From a virus: a DNA stretch of 31,371 bases. Positions 6,922-13,327 of the stretch are shown here, one piece after another. Position 1 is the stretch's first letter, and each line of letters begins with the position of its first letter. The stretch is from positions 1 through 31,371 of IMG/VR virus record IMGVR_UViG_3300027963_003689; one strand, 5' to 3'. A program made the position numbers and the translations under genes. The notes below the pieces were generated by a model, which saw only the letters and a program-made list of their open reading frames with translations, did not search any database and was not told the origin of the DNA.

Positions 6922-7172
6922 TGAGTACAATCCCCAGTACGAGTTCTCCAGGAAATCAAAAATAAATCAATTACATTTTCTCTACAAGATTTTTTGGAAG
7001 AACCTTGCTCACCAGCCATAATGACAGTTGGAGGAACGACTATAGGAGAACCGCCGCCACCAGGAGAGTAGAATGATGGGGGATTATATTGAGAGGTTTG
7101 ATACTGAGCATTAGCAATGGTTGGAGTAAAAAGAACCAACGCACTCACGACAAAAAAAGAACGCGAAATCAT
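6918..7172 (-). CDS. Small secreted protein, 84 aa
   Basis: A classic signal peptide is present: MISRSFF, a hydrophobic core, and cleavage after ANA (about residue 22). The mature part is Tyr/Gln/Pro/Gly-rich (a PGGGGSP linker), with two Cys (KKSCREN and GDC) that could form a disulfide. It is the first gene behind the TTGACA promoter at 7197-7225. Probably periplasmic or exported during infection; no family recognised. Its signal peptide resembles the other secreted proteins in this window in style only. Confidence 0.72.
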   Translation of the reverse strand: MISRSFFVVSALVLFTPTIANAQYQTSQYNPPSFYSPGGGGSPIVVPPTVIMAGEQGSSKKSCRENVIDLFLISWRTRTGDCTQ

Positions 7173-7196
7173 GATAAAGTCTAGTTGGACAAACTC

Positions 7197-7225
7197 ATCC
7201 TATCACGAATACCTTAGTATGTCAA
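7197..7225 (-). promoter_or_regulatory. Sigma70-type promoter
   Basis: TTGACA (7220-7225, perfect), 17-base spacer, TAGGAT (7197-7202) on the minus strand, 25 bases before the start of the secreted 84-aa protein. Lies just after the HNH gene stop at 7244. Confidence 0.8.
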
Positions 7226-7243
7226 CCAAGAATCATAAAAAAT

Positions 7244-7627
7244 TCAAGATGCATTATTTCTTCTTGGTCTATACTTATATAAATTTTCATTAGTTTTAGG
7301 TTTCATCCAATTCAGTATAGCAGTCATTCGCTCTTCTGAAAAAAAGTATTGATTATAATACCAAGTTTCCCAATCAGTATGCGCCTTAGAGCGATTACAT
7401 TCTTCACAGCAACATAATACATTTGTAAGAAAATCACTACCACCTTTACATTGTGGAACTATATGGTCAATTGTAAGTTTGTTTGTGCATCCACAATAAG
7501 CACATTTATTATTCCATTTTTCTCGAATTGACTTTCTCCACATTCGTTTTGCTTCTGATGATGAACTTGTATGTAACTGATACAAATAATCTGAAGAAGA
7601 ATTGTAGAGTTCCATGTAGGAAAGCAT
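7244..7627 (-). CDS. HNH endonuclease next to psbA
   Basis: The 127-residue protein contains a zinc-stabilised HNH domain: CAYCG, LTIDHIVPQCKGG with the catalytic DH, then N-x-LCCCEECNRSK supplying the second CxxC. It is a free-standing endonuclease just downstream of psbA. In phage S-PM2 a homing endonuclease also lies next to psbA and cuts intronless alleles; whether this one is related is not known. The psbA here is uninterrupted. The first ATG (7627) follows a late box by only seven bases; MELYNSSS at 7615 is a possible alternative start. Confidence 0.85.
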   Translation of the reverse strand: MLSYMELYNSSSDYLYQLHTSSSSEAKRMWRKSIREKWNNKCAYCGCTNKLTIDHIVPQCKGGSDFLTNVLCCCEECNRSKAHTDWETWYYNQYFFSEERMTAILNWMKPKTNENLYKYRPRRNNAS

Positions 7628-7634
7628 CTATGAG

Positions 7635-7642
7635 TATTTATT
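7635..7642 (-). promoter_or_regulatory. Late promoter AATAAATA before HNH gene
   Basis: Minus-strand AATAAATA directly between the psbA terminator and the HNH start. It fits the cyanophage NATAAATA late motif and could give the endonuclease its own late expression. Confidence 0.5.
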
Positions 7643-7647
7643 TGTAT

Positions 7648-7676
7648 AAAAAAACTACCCCGAGTGGGGGTAGTTA
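7648..7676 (-). terminator. psbA terminator
   Basis: Minus-strand hairpin ACTACCCC/GGGGTAGT with a 5-base loop, followed by seven T, located about 25 bases after the psbA stop. Confidence 0.92.
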
Positions 7677-7697
7677 AACTCATGTTATGAGTAGTTA

Positions 7698-8777
7698 TTA
7701 ACCGATAGAAGGTGCAGTAAGAGCAACTTGAGTTGTCTCAGCAGCAGCAAGATCCAAGGGGAAATTGTGTGCGTTCCTTTCGTGCATAACTTCCATTCCA
7801 AGTCCTGCTTTGTTAAGAATATCAGCCCAAGTAGGAATTACTCGGTTTTGACTATCAAGCAGGGACTGATTGAAGTTGAAACCATTCAGGTTGAACGCCA
7901 TAGTAGATACACCAAGAGCGGTAAACCAAATACCCACGACGGGCCAAGCAGCAAGGAAGAAATGCAGACTACGAGAATTGTTAAACGAAGCATATTGGAA
8001 GATGAGACGACCAAAGTACCCGTGTGCCGCAACAATGTTGTAGGTTTCTTCTTCTTGACCGAACTTGTATCCATAGTTTTGTGATTCATTTTCAGTAGTT
8101 TCACGAACCAGTGATGAGGTTACCAAACTTCCGTGCATCGCAGAGAACAATGAACCACCGAAGACACCAGCAACTCCCATCATATGAAAAGGGTGCATCA
8201 GAATGTTATGTTCTGCTTGGAAGACAAGCATATAATTGAATGTGCCAGAAATACCAAGAGGCATAGCATCAGAGAATGAACCTTGACCGAAAGGATACAC
8301 CAGGAATACAGCAGTCGCAGCAGCAACAGGTGCCGAGTATGCAACGCAAATCCAAGGACGCATACCTAAACGGTAAGAGAGTTCCCATTCACGTCCCATA
8401 TAGCAGAAGATACCAATGAGAAAGTGAAATACAACAAGTTGAAACGGACCCCCATTGTAGAGCCATTCGTCTAAACTTGCAGCTTCCCAGATAGGATACA
8501 AGTGAAGTCCAATAGCATTAGAGGAAGGAACAACAGCACCAGAGATGATGTTATTTCCGTACATAAGTGAACCAGATACAGGTTCACGAATGCCATCAAT
8601 GTCCACAGGGGGAGCACCGATGAATGCGATGATAAAGCAAGTGGTTGCAGCAAGCAACGTTGGAATCATCAGAACACCGAACCAACCGACATAAAGACGG
8701 TTATCGGTAGAAGTCACCCAGGAGCAGAATTCGTCCCAGGCATTAAAAGTTTTGCGTGTAGCAATTGTAGCAGTCAT
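7698..8777 (-). CDS. psbA: Photosystem II reaction-centre protein D1
   Basis: A full-length 359-residue D1, uninterrupted by introns. All key residues are at canonical positions: Tyr161, Asp170, His190, His198, His215, Ser264, His272, His332, Glu333, His337, Asp342 and the Ala344 processing site. Residue 130 is Glu, as in the high-light D1:2 form of cyanobacteria. Five TM helices are expected. Phage D1 is known to replace fast-turning host D1 and sustain photosynthesis during infection. It has its own promoter, a structured leader of about 144 bases and its own terminator, so it is a stand-alone expression cassette. Its base composition is visibly richer in GC than the glycan cluster. Confidence 0.99.
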   Translation of the reverse strand: MTATIATRKTFNAWDEFCSWVTSTDNRLYVGWFGVLMIPTLLAATTCFIIAFIGAPPVDIDGIREPVSGSLMYGNNIISGAVVPSSNAIGLHLYPIWEAASLDEWLYNGGPFQLVVFHFLIGIFCYMGREWELSYRLGMRPWICVAYSAPVAAATAVFLVYPFGQGSFSDAMPLGISGTFNYMLVFQAEHNILMHPFHMMGVAGVFGGSLFSAMHGSLVTSSLVRETTENESQNYGYKFGQEEETYNIVAAHGYFGRLIFQYASFNNSRSLHFFLAAWPVVGIWFTALGVSTMAFNLNGFNFNQSLLDSQNRVIPTWADILNKAGLGMEVMHERNAHNFPLDLAAAETTQVALTAPSIG

Positions 8778-8921
8778 TTTTCTTAAAAGGGTAAGTAGTA
8801 GTTCAGGAGGTGCTGAACGGTAAAAGTATTCCTATGCAACCCTCCTGCATAGGTATGAGGACGGATTTTACTTGCCTAGTCCTGGTGCGGCAAGGTGAAG
8901 AAAAGTTACATTCCTTAACAC
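8778..8921 (-). ncRNA. Structured psbA 5' leader (three hairpins)
   Basis: In transcript order: stem CTTGCC/GGCAAG with a 12-base loop (8871-8894); stem CCTATGCA/TGCATAGG with loop GGAGGGT (8831-8853); stem GTTCAG/CTGAAC with loop CACCTC (8801-8818). The second loop carries GAGG and the third CCTC, so a loop-loop contact is possible. No ordinary ribosome site is close to the ATG. PhotoRC-I and PhotoRC-II are published RNA motifs upstream of psbA in cyanobacteria and cyanophages; this leader may belong there, but I cannot match the covariance model. Confidence 0.65.
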
Positions 8922-8922
8922 C

Positions 8923-8956
8923 TATTTATCATAGCATTGTCAGGAAATCCTGTCAA
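8923..8956 (-). promoter_or_regulatory. psbA: psbA promoter, early and late elements overlapping
   Basis: TTGACA (8951-8956) and TATGAT (8928-8933) are 17 bases apart on the minus strand. The -10 overlaps GATAAATA (8923-8930), which fits the phage late box. The psbA gene could therefore be read both by unmodified host polymerase and by the late machinery. Confidence 0.85.
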
Positions 8957-8961
8957 GACAT

Positions 8962-8986
8962 AAAAAAGGACCCCTTTCGGAGTCCT
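8962..8986 (-). terminator. Terminator of the fibre-like gene
   Basis: Minus-strand stem AGGACTCC/GGGGTCCT (one G-U) closed by a GAAA tetraloop, then six T. It separates the gene at 9046-9561 from the psbA promoter that begins six bases further on. Confidence 0.9.
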
Positions 8987-9045
8987 CTTGAAAGTTTTAG
9001 TTGGTAATCAAATTTCAGAAAACAGTGCAACTCTATTTCCAATAG

Positions 9046-9561
9046 TCAAATTGTTTTGTATCCATAAAACACAGTTTGACCTATACCGCTATTATTAGTA
9101 ATACCAAACGAAAAAGTATTAGTATTACTGACAGCGGGACTAGATGTACTTATAGATCCAGATGTGCCGATTATTTGACTTGGTATTGATGTTAATACTA
9201 ATTGATTTCCAGCAATATAATACCAACCATATTGATTACCTATTACTGGAACATTTGAATTTGAAATGGAAACAGTAGCATTCCAAATACAAATACCATT
9301 TGATATATTACCTCTCATCCACATCACATAATTTGCATTTGCTGGTACAGTAAAACTATAAGTACCAATACCAGTAGATACAGTCCAACTACCTTGATTT
9401 CCACCACATATCGCCAACCCTCCCATAGTTGATCCATCGGATAAACTTAAAGATGTAATATTAGGATCATAAAATATTTCTCCTTCATTTCCAACAAATT
9501 GGGTTGGTTGTGAATCTCCGAGTTTTTCAACAAGAATTCTATAGGTAGTGTTAGTAATCAT
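9046..9561 (-). CDS. Putative virion fibre or baseplate-associated protein, 171 aa
   Basis: Residues 17-50 contain QPTQFVGNEGEIFYDP and LSLSDGSTMGGLAI, a pattern I associate with the N-termini of cyanophage tail-fibre and other structural proteins (FVGxxGEIFYDP...LSDG). The remainder is Ser/Thr/Gly/Asn-rich and low in charge, typical of beta-structured fibre domains. No signal peptide is present. Late boxes precede it and a strong terminator follows it, so it forms its own late unit. Decoration or host-binding roles are inferred. It is short for a complete fibre and could be an accessory fibre. Confidence 0.65.
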   Translation of the reverse strand: MITNTTYRILVEKLGDSQPTQFVGNEGEIFYDPNITSLSLSDGSTMGGLAICGGNQGSWTVSTGIGTYSFTVPANANYVMWMRGNISNGICIWNATVSISNSNVPVIGNQYGWYYIAGNQLVLTSIPSQIIGTSGSISTSSPAVSNTNTFSFGITNNSGIGQTVFYGYKTI

Positions 9562-9582
9562 TTTTTTAGGATATTTTATTTT

Positions 9583-9590
9583 TATTTATT
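9583..9590 (-). promoter_or_regulatory. Late promoter AATAAATA
   Basis: Minus-strand NATAAATA match 21 bases before the start of the fibre-like gene, a sensible distance for a short late leader. Confidence 0.5.
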
Positions 9591-9626
9591 AAATCCTACA
9601 TAACATTATTAATACAATAATTATTG

Positions 9627-9655
9627 TTGCACTATAATTCGTGGATATTTATATT
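9627..9655 (+). promoter_or_regulatory. Plus-strand promoter for the lone forward gene
   Basis: TTGCAC (9627-9632), 17-base spacer, TATATT (9650-9655), about 40 bases before ATG 9696. The 14-base palindrome ACAATAATTATTGT lies at about 9614-9627 and abuts the -35, giving another stem-loop/promoter pairing. Confidence 0.6.
9646..9653 (-). promoter_or_regulatory. Late promoter TATAAATA, overlapping a forward promoter
   Basis: Perfect minus-strand TATAAATA lying over the plus-strand -10. It could drive the fibre-like gene late while opposing early forward transcription. An alternative to the closer box at 9583-9590. Confidence 0.45.
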
Positions 9656-9695
9656 ATAATACAAATTTCCTAAATATTTCAAGAACCTTCCAATA

Positions 9696-9884
9696 ATGTC
9701 TAGGGACTTCAACACTCCGATTAGAGAACCGTGGAATGGTCCTATTCATAGGATATTGAAGGCAATAGATAATCATACAGACATTTATATAAAAACCGGA
9801 GATACCTGGCATGAAGAACAAGCCAAATATCTCCGTCAATATGTTTATAATTTAAAAGACTGGATAATCAGTCAAGAAAATTAG
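9696..9884 (+). CDS. Conserved cyanophage protein, 62 aa, only plus-strand gene
   Basis: The product begins [20 protein letters not shown] and continues with [19 protein letters not shown] and a helical end ([16 protein letters not shown]). It looks like a compact soluble protein, and I recall close relatives in other cyanomyoviruses, function unknown. It has its own promoter and converges tail-to-tail on the endolysin, overlapping its stop by four bases. The lack of a Shine-Dalgarno before the ATG is notable. The minus-strand frame here is a shadow. Confidence 0.7.
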   Translation: MSRDFNTPIREPWNGPIHRILKAIDNHTDIYIKTGDTWHEEQAKYLRQYVYNLKDWIISQEN

Positions 9885-10555
9885 ATTACATTACAACATC
9901 TTTTGTAATACATCTTACGATCATCCAATCCATTATAACCACCATTTACTCTGAGAGTAACCTGATCTACGGTTGGATTTGTATCACATAGAGAATTCAT
10001 TTGATTATTCATCCACCAGAAACCAGCACTGGTAAATGGATAGCGAGTAGCAACATATGATACACCACTCATCACTTCTGGATCTTTAATATAGTTAGCA
10101 AATGCCTGATAGTTTGCTCTACCAGTCAGTTGAATATACCCAGCACCCTTATACTTCTTACCATCACCAGATTGAGTATTACCAAGATCATCACGACCCT
10201 CATAAGCATCACCGGATGCCAGTTCCATTTTATATCTTCCACCACCAGACTCATGAGAAATCTGTGAAAGAAAATGACGAATACGAGAAGGAGTAGTAAT
10301 ATCAAAAGTCTTCAGGCACTTATTCAGTTCAACAATTTCTGTATCTTGAATGAGTTTAGTAGTACAGCCCCAGATGAATGCAAGTTGTTCTTTTGAAACA
10401 AGTTGCATACCATAAACTGGTGGTTTTGTTCTATAGAGTTTTGCAAACTCTTCAAGAATATCAGGTGCTACGTGCTGTTGAAGATACTCCCATGCTTTCA
10501 GTTGCTCTGGAGTATTCTTATTATACTTAATCGCATCTAAAAAGTTAATAGTCAT
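9881..10555 (-). CDS. Endolysin, GH19 chitinase-like
   Basis: GH19 enzymes cleave chitin or peptidoglycan glycan strands. The catalytic Glu motif is present ([12 protein letters not shown], about residue 110), followed by a second Glu/Gly segment and the signature [13 protein letters not shown]. The C-terminal part has the [10 protein letters not shown] segment typical of phage and bacterial GH19. I chose ATG 10555 (MTINFLDA), which overlaps the upstream stop as ATGA and has AAGGA about 10 bases before it. At 224 residues it fits. Paired with a C39-like peptidase, it probably forms the lysis module. No holin was recognised here. Confidence 0.85.
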   Translation of the reverse strand: MTINFLDAIKYNKNTPEQLKAWEYLQQHVAPDILEEFAKLYRTKPPVYGMQLVSKEQLAFIWGCTTKLIQDTEIVELNKCLKTFDITTPSRIRHFLSQISHESGGGRYKMELASGDAYEGRDDLGNTQSGDGKKYKGAGYIQLTGRANYQAFANYIKDPEVMSGVSYVATRYPFTSAGFWWMNNQMNSLCDTNPTVDQVTLRVNGGYNGLDDRKMYYKRCCNVI

Positions 10556-11244
10556 GTGAAAATCCTTCCCCATCCATCGTTCCCATTTGGGCACCAACGA
10601 GCAACTAATTCAGACTTCTTATAGATAGCACCCTTACCATTATAAACATCCCCAGTATAACCATCATTAAGTGAACCATAAGGATCATTTACAACATAAT
10701 CACCACCTTCTGTCTTACCAACTACAACGACCATGTGGCCCCCAGTAGGATTAGACAAAGAACCTCTATGAAGAATGCCAATAACCACAGGTCGTCCAGC
10801 AGACAACTCACAATCAAGATCTGCGAAAGACAGATTGTAACTAAACTCAGAACGGATACCGTAGTCAGATAATGCCTTTGTTTGAACTTCGTGATCTGTT
10901 GTATCACCGATTGAAAAGACTTTGCGAACATACGCATCATCTCCTTTTACTCCTATTAAAGTGCCTGGTTTAAAATACTGAAGACACATCGCACAACTAG
11001 AACTATTACAAGTGCGCGATGCATCTGTATAATTATCAGTCTGTGGATAATAAGGAACATCTAAACGAATAGATGATTTTGGCCTTTCAATTTTTGTTCT
11101 GTAAATGCGAACCCAATTTGCACTATCTTCAAGAAGTGCTGCAGCATACTTTTCAATATTTGATTCAAGTTCAGCTACTGCAGCAACGTGTTTTGGATTT
11201 TTTGCATCATAATTCTTAAAAAAGTTATGCAAATCTATTTTCAT
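10552..11244 (-). CDS. C39-like cysteine peptidase, possible lysis partner
   Basis: The 230-residue protein has a helical N-terminus of about 60 residues and then a papain-like C39-type peptidase domain: [12 protein letters not shown], the catalytic Cys region TCNSSSCAM, a His in GGHMVVVVG, and Asn/Asp in VVNDPYGS. Such domains cleave peptides or peptidoglycan cross-links. It lies directly upstream of, and coupled to, the GH19 endolysin, so joint action on glycan and peptide bonds of the cell wall is likely. No signal peptide is visible. It could alternatively be a structural protease. A late box lies 21 bases upstream. Confidence 0.78.
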   Translation of the reverse strand: MKIDLHNFFKNYDAKNPKHVAAVAELESNIEKYAAALLEDSANWVRIYRTKIERPKSSIRLDVPYYPQTDNYTDASRTCNSSSCAMCLQYFKPGTLIGVKGDDAYVRKVFSIGDTTDHEVQTKALSDYGIRSEFSYNLSFADLDCELSAGRPVVIGILHRGSLSNPTGGHMVVVVGKTEGGDYVVNDPYGSLNDGYTGDVYNGKGAIYKKSELVARWCPNGNDGWGRIFT

Positions 11245-11265
11245 ACAAATCTCGCGTATGCCTTT

Positions 11266-11273
11266 TATTTATT
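11266..11273 (-). promoter_or_regulatory. Late promoter AATAAATA of the lysis pair
   Basis: Minus-strand AATAAATA between hli and the C39-like gene, 21 bases before ATG 11244. Late expression suits lysis genes. Confidence 0.55.
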
Positions 11274-11483
11274 TCACCATAACCCAGGAATAATCTGCCC
11301 GGTCACAGCATAAGCACCAAGAGCAGCAATTACTCCCAGCATCGCAAAACGACCATTCAGTTTTTCTGCACGTTCGCTATAAGTTTCTTGTTCGTGTTTC
11401 ATTTGATCTTCCTCTGTGATATACATTTTGGGTTCTCTGGCGAACATATTTTGGCGTCCACCGTCTTCAGTCGTAACAGTCAT
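11274..11483 (-). CDS. hli: High-light-inducible protein (HLIP)
   Basis: The C-terminal half carries the chlorophyll-binding motif ERAEKLNGRFAMLG inside a single TM helix (AMLGVIAALGAYAVTG). This is the ExxNGRxAMxG signature of HLIP/SCP proteins, which bind pigment and dissipate excess light energy near photosystem II. The 69-residue length and the N-terminal soluble extension are typical of cyanophage HLIPs. It has its own promoter (11511-11539) with a leader of about 22 bases and no evident Shine-Dalgarno. Together with psbA it should protect host photosynthesis during infection. Confidence 0.96.
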   Translation of the reverse strand: MTVTTEDGGRQNMFAREPKMYITEEDQMKHEQETYSERAEKLNGRFAMLGVIAALGAYAVTGQIIPGLW

Positions 11484-11510
11484 TATTGTTTTATGAAGTT
11501 TTACAACAAT

Positions 11511-11539
11511 ATTATATAGAAAAAAAGAGAGGGTGTCAA
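11511..11539 (-). promoter_or_regulatory. hli: hli promoter, -35 inside terminator loop
   Basis: Minus-strand TTGACA (11534-11539) and TATAAT (11511-11516), both perfect, with a 17-base spacer that contains the terminator T-tract. The arrangement is the same as at 3873-3901. Confidence 0.9.
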
Positions 11540-11548
11540 CCCTCTCTT
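11520..11548 (-). terminator. Terminator of the porin-like gene
   Basis: 10-bp stem, 4-base loop and 7-T tail on the minus strand, 9 bases after the porin-like stop. The 29 bases are identical to 3882-3910. Confidence 0.9.
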
Positions 11549-11557
11549 GAAATTAGA

Positions 11558-12442
11558 TCAGAACTTGAAACCAAGTCCGACAGTGCCGGTTACATTGTAA
11601 CCTTGACCACTGCCGTAGTTGTAGGTAGCCCTACCAGCCCTGACAGATCCAAAGGTTTCGGCACCAGTGTTGCTGAAAGGAATCTTGGCATCGGCAAACA
11701 GAACAATGTTCTTTGCTACTGATACTTCAGCACCTGCGACACCGATACCAGCACCCTGATTGCCACCAACCTGTCCACCAGCACCAAGATAGATGTTAGC
11801 AGTAGATACCTTACTACCATCAGCAAGAGTACGACGGGCAATAGGAATATCCAGAGTAGCAAGTCCACCACCGAATACACCGCCACTCACATAGTTAGGA
11901 GTAGAAGTGAATGTTACATAAGGACGAGCAGACACTGCATACTGACTACCAAGATCAAATGCCTTTACACGACCTTGAAGAGTGATACCTGACTCATAAG
12001 CACGGGAAGCAAGAGGAGTAATACCAGGATAGTTAGCAGCATTGCCAGAAAAAGCAATACCACCATAGTTACCAACACCGAGTTCACGACGTTGAGTGGC
12101 AGTCACGGCAGCAACTTCCAACTTGGTTACACGGTTGCTCACAGCACCGATTTGAGCACGAAGAGCAGCACCCAACTTAGCATCTGCTTCAGTGTAGAAT
12201 GCAGTGATGTTGTCAAGGCAATGATTTGTCAGAGCAAAAACTTCATCACGAGTTGCATCAGCAGCAGGCTTAAGAGTGCCGTTAGGATAACCAGCAAGAC
12301 ATCCATAGCGTGAGTTAAGATTTTGAATTGCCTGATATGCCCAGTCGGTAGGTTGCAGATCCGAATAGGTAGCAGGAGCAGCAAGTACAGGAGCAGAAGT
12401 TGCGATAACAGCAACACCAGCAAGAATTGAACGAGTAATCAT
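11558..12442 (-). CDS. SLH-domain outer-membrane porin-like protein
   Basis: A signal peptide is present (cleavage after VLA, about residue 21), followed by an SLH-like domain (YSDLQPTDWAYQAIQNLNSR, then GYPNGTLKPAADATRDEV), a short coiled coil (residues about 85-110) and a Gly-rich beta-type region ending in LGFKF, with a terminal Phe as in outer-membrane barrels. Cyanobacterial porins have this SLH, coiled-coil and barrel order. At 294 residues it is shorter than host porins (about 500), so the barrel would be small. It was probably acquired from the host. A role in envelope modification or superinfection exclusion is inference. It lies right after the glycan cassette with its own promoter and terminator. 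Confidence 0.75.
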   Translation of the reverse strand: MITRSILAGVAVIATSAPVLAAPATYSDLQPTDWAYQAIQNLNSRYGCLAGYPNGTLKPAADATRDEVFALTNHCLDNITAFYTEADAKLGAALRAQIGAVSNRVTKLEVAAVTATQRRELGVGNYGGIAFSGNAANYPGITPLASRAYESGITLQGRVKAFDLGSQYAVSARPYVTFTSTPNYVSGGVFGGGLATLDIPIARRTLADGSKVSTANIYLGAGGQVGGNQGAGIGVAGAEVSVAKNIVLFADAKIPFSNTGAETFGSVRAGRATYNYGSGQGYNVTGTVGLGFKF

Positions 12443-12468
12443 AAGTTTTATTAAAGTGAAATGTTAAA

Positions 12469-12485
12469 AGACTTTTTAGGAGTCT
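12469..12485 (-). terminator. Weak hairpin in porin leader, possible cassette terminator
   Basis: Minus-strand AGACT/AGTCT stem with a 7-base loop followed by TTTT. It lies downstream of the porin promoter, so it would act as an attenuator or as the end of the glycan transcript. The 5-bp stem is short. Confidence 0.35.
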
Positions 12486-12498
12486 CAAGAACCTATTT

Positions 12499-12527
12499 AG
12501 TGTAACATATTGAAATGTGAATGTCAA
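12499..12527 (-). promoter_or_regulatory. Promoter of the porin-like gene
   Basis: Minus-strand TTGACA (12522-12527, perfect), 17-base spacer, TACACT (12499-12504). The -35 overlaps the stop codon of the last glycan gene. The leader is about 50 bases. Confidence 0.8.
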
Positions 12528-13327
12528 CCCTCTTGTTGGGATTGTGCGGCAGAATTTTCGGTTATCCGCCCAAGATAAGGATCATAATCCATATAATCTT
12601 TGATGTCAATATTCGCACCATTCTGTGCCCAAAAATTTGATAGCGCATCATGTGGGGCTTTATGAAATATTGAAACGTGCTCTGGATGAATAGTAGATTC
12701 CATATTCAAATTATAAAGAAACAAGGGAATGGTATAAGTTTTTCCAGATTCTAAAACAACATCTTCAGAAACTGCTCTTGGTTTTACACCATTATCAAGT
12801 TTATATTTTTCTCCTCGCATATGATTTTTTACAATTTTAGAAGCATGATGACGAGTAATCAAATAAATTGCCGCAGAAAAATCATTTATAAACCGAATGT
12901 GAAGTTTAACGTGAATATCTCCGGTACAAATTGTAGTCAATTGTAAACAATCCCAATCATGAGGAGTATGAGAAAAGAAATCATCCCAAGTAAAATTCCA
13001 ATATTTTACAAGATCAAAACTTACATCATCCTCAACAATTAAGCAATATTCATCTTCAGTATTTTCATAAAAATGTTTAATTGCTTTGAGATGTGACATA
13101 CAACATCCAAGTTCATTTTGAGTTACATTGTCAGGTATCCTCCCCTTAAGATATGATGAGACATCATCAATTCTTCCATCATAACCAGAAATTCTGGTAT
13201 GATTTTTAATATCCCAATACTCAAATTGCTGCTCCATATACTGGCGCCTATCAGTATCAGAATCAAGATTCAACCAGTAAATATGAGGGATATTTACTAA
13301 CTTATAGATGGATTTATTCTTGTCCAT
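12524..13327 (-). CDS. GT25-like glycosyltransferase
   Basis: The N-terminus IPHIYWLNLDSDTDRR is the GT25 signature, followed by GCCMSHLKAIKHF and LIVEDDVSF, the EDD acidic motif that binds the metal and nucleotide sugar. GT25 enzymes add galactose or related sugars to LPS or lipooligosaccharide. It is the last gene of the cassette. I chose ATG 13327 (MDKNKSIYK), overlapping the GT11 gene by 14 bases; an ATG seven codons earlier is also possible. At 267 residues it fits the family. Confidence 0.82.
   Translation of the reverse strand: MDKNKSIYKLVNIPHIYWLNLDSDTDRRQYMEQQFEYWDIKNHTRISGYDGRIDDVSSYLKGRIPDNVTQNELGCCMSHLKAIKHFYENTEDEYCLIVEDDVSFDLVKYWNFTWDDFFSHTPHDWDCLQLTTICTGDIHVKLHIRFINDFSAAIYLITRHHASKIVKNHMRGEKYKLDNGVKPRAVSEDVVLESGKTYTIPLFLYNLNMESTIHPEHVSIFHKAPHDALSNFWAQNGANIDIKDYMDYDPYLGRITENSAAQSQQEG

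Noticed and set aside
7728-8084. 118-aa plus-strand frame inside psbA
   Set aside because: Antisense shadow of a highly conserved gene; composition is not protein-like.
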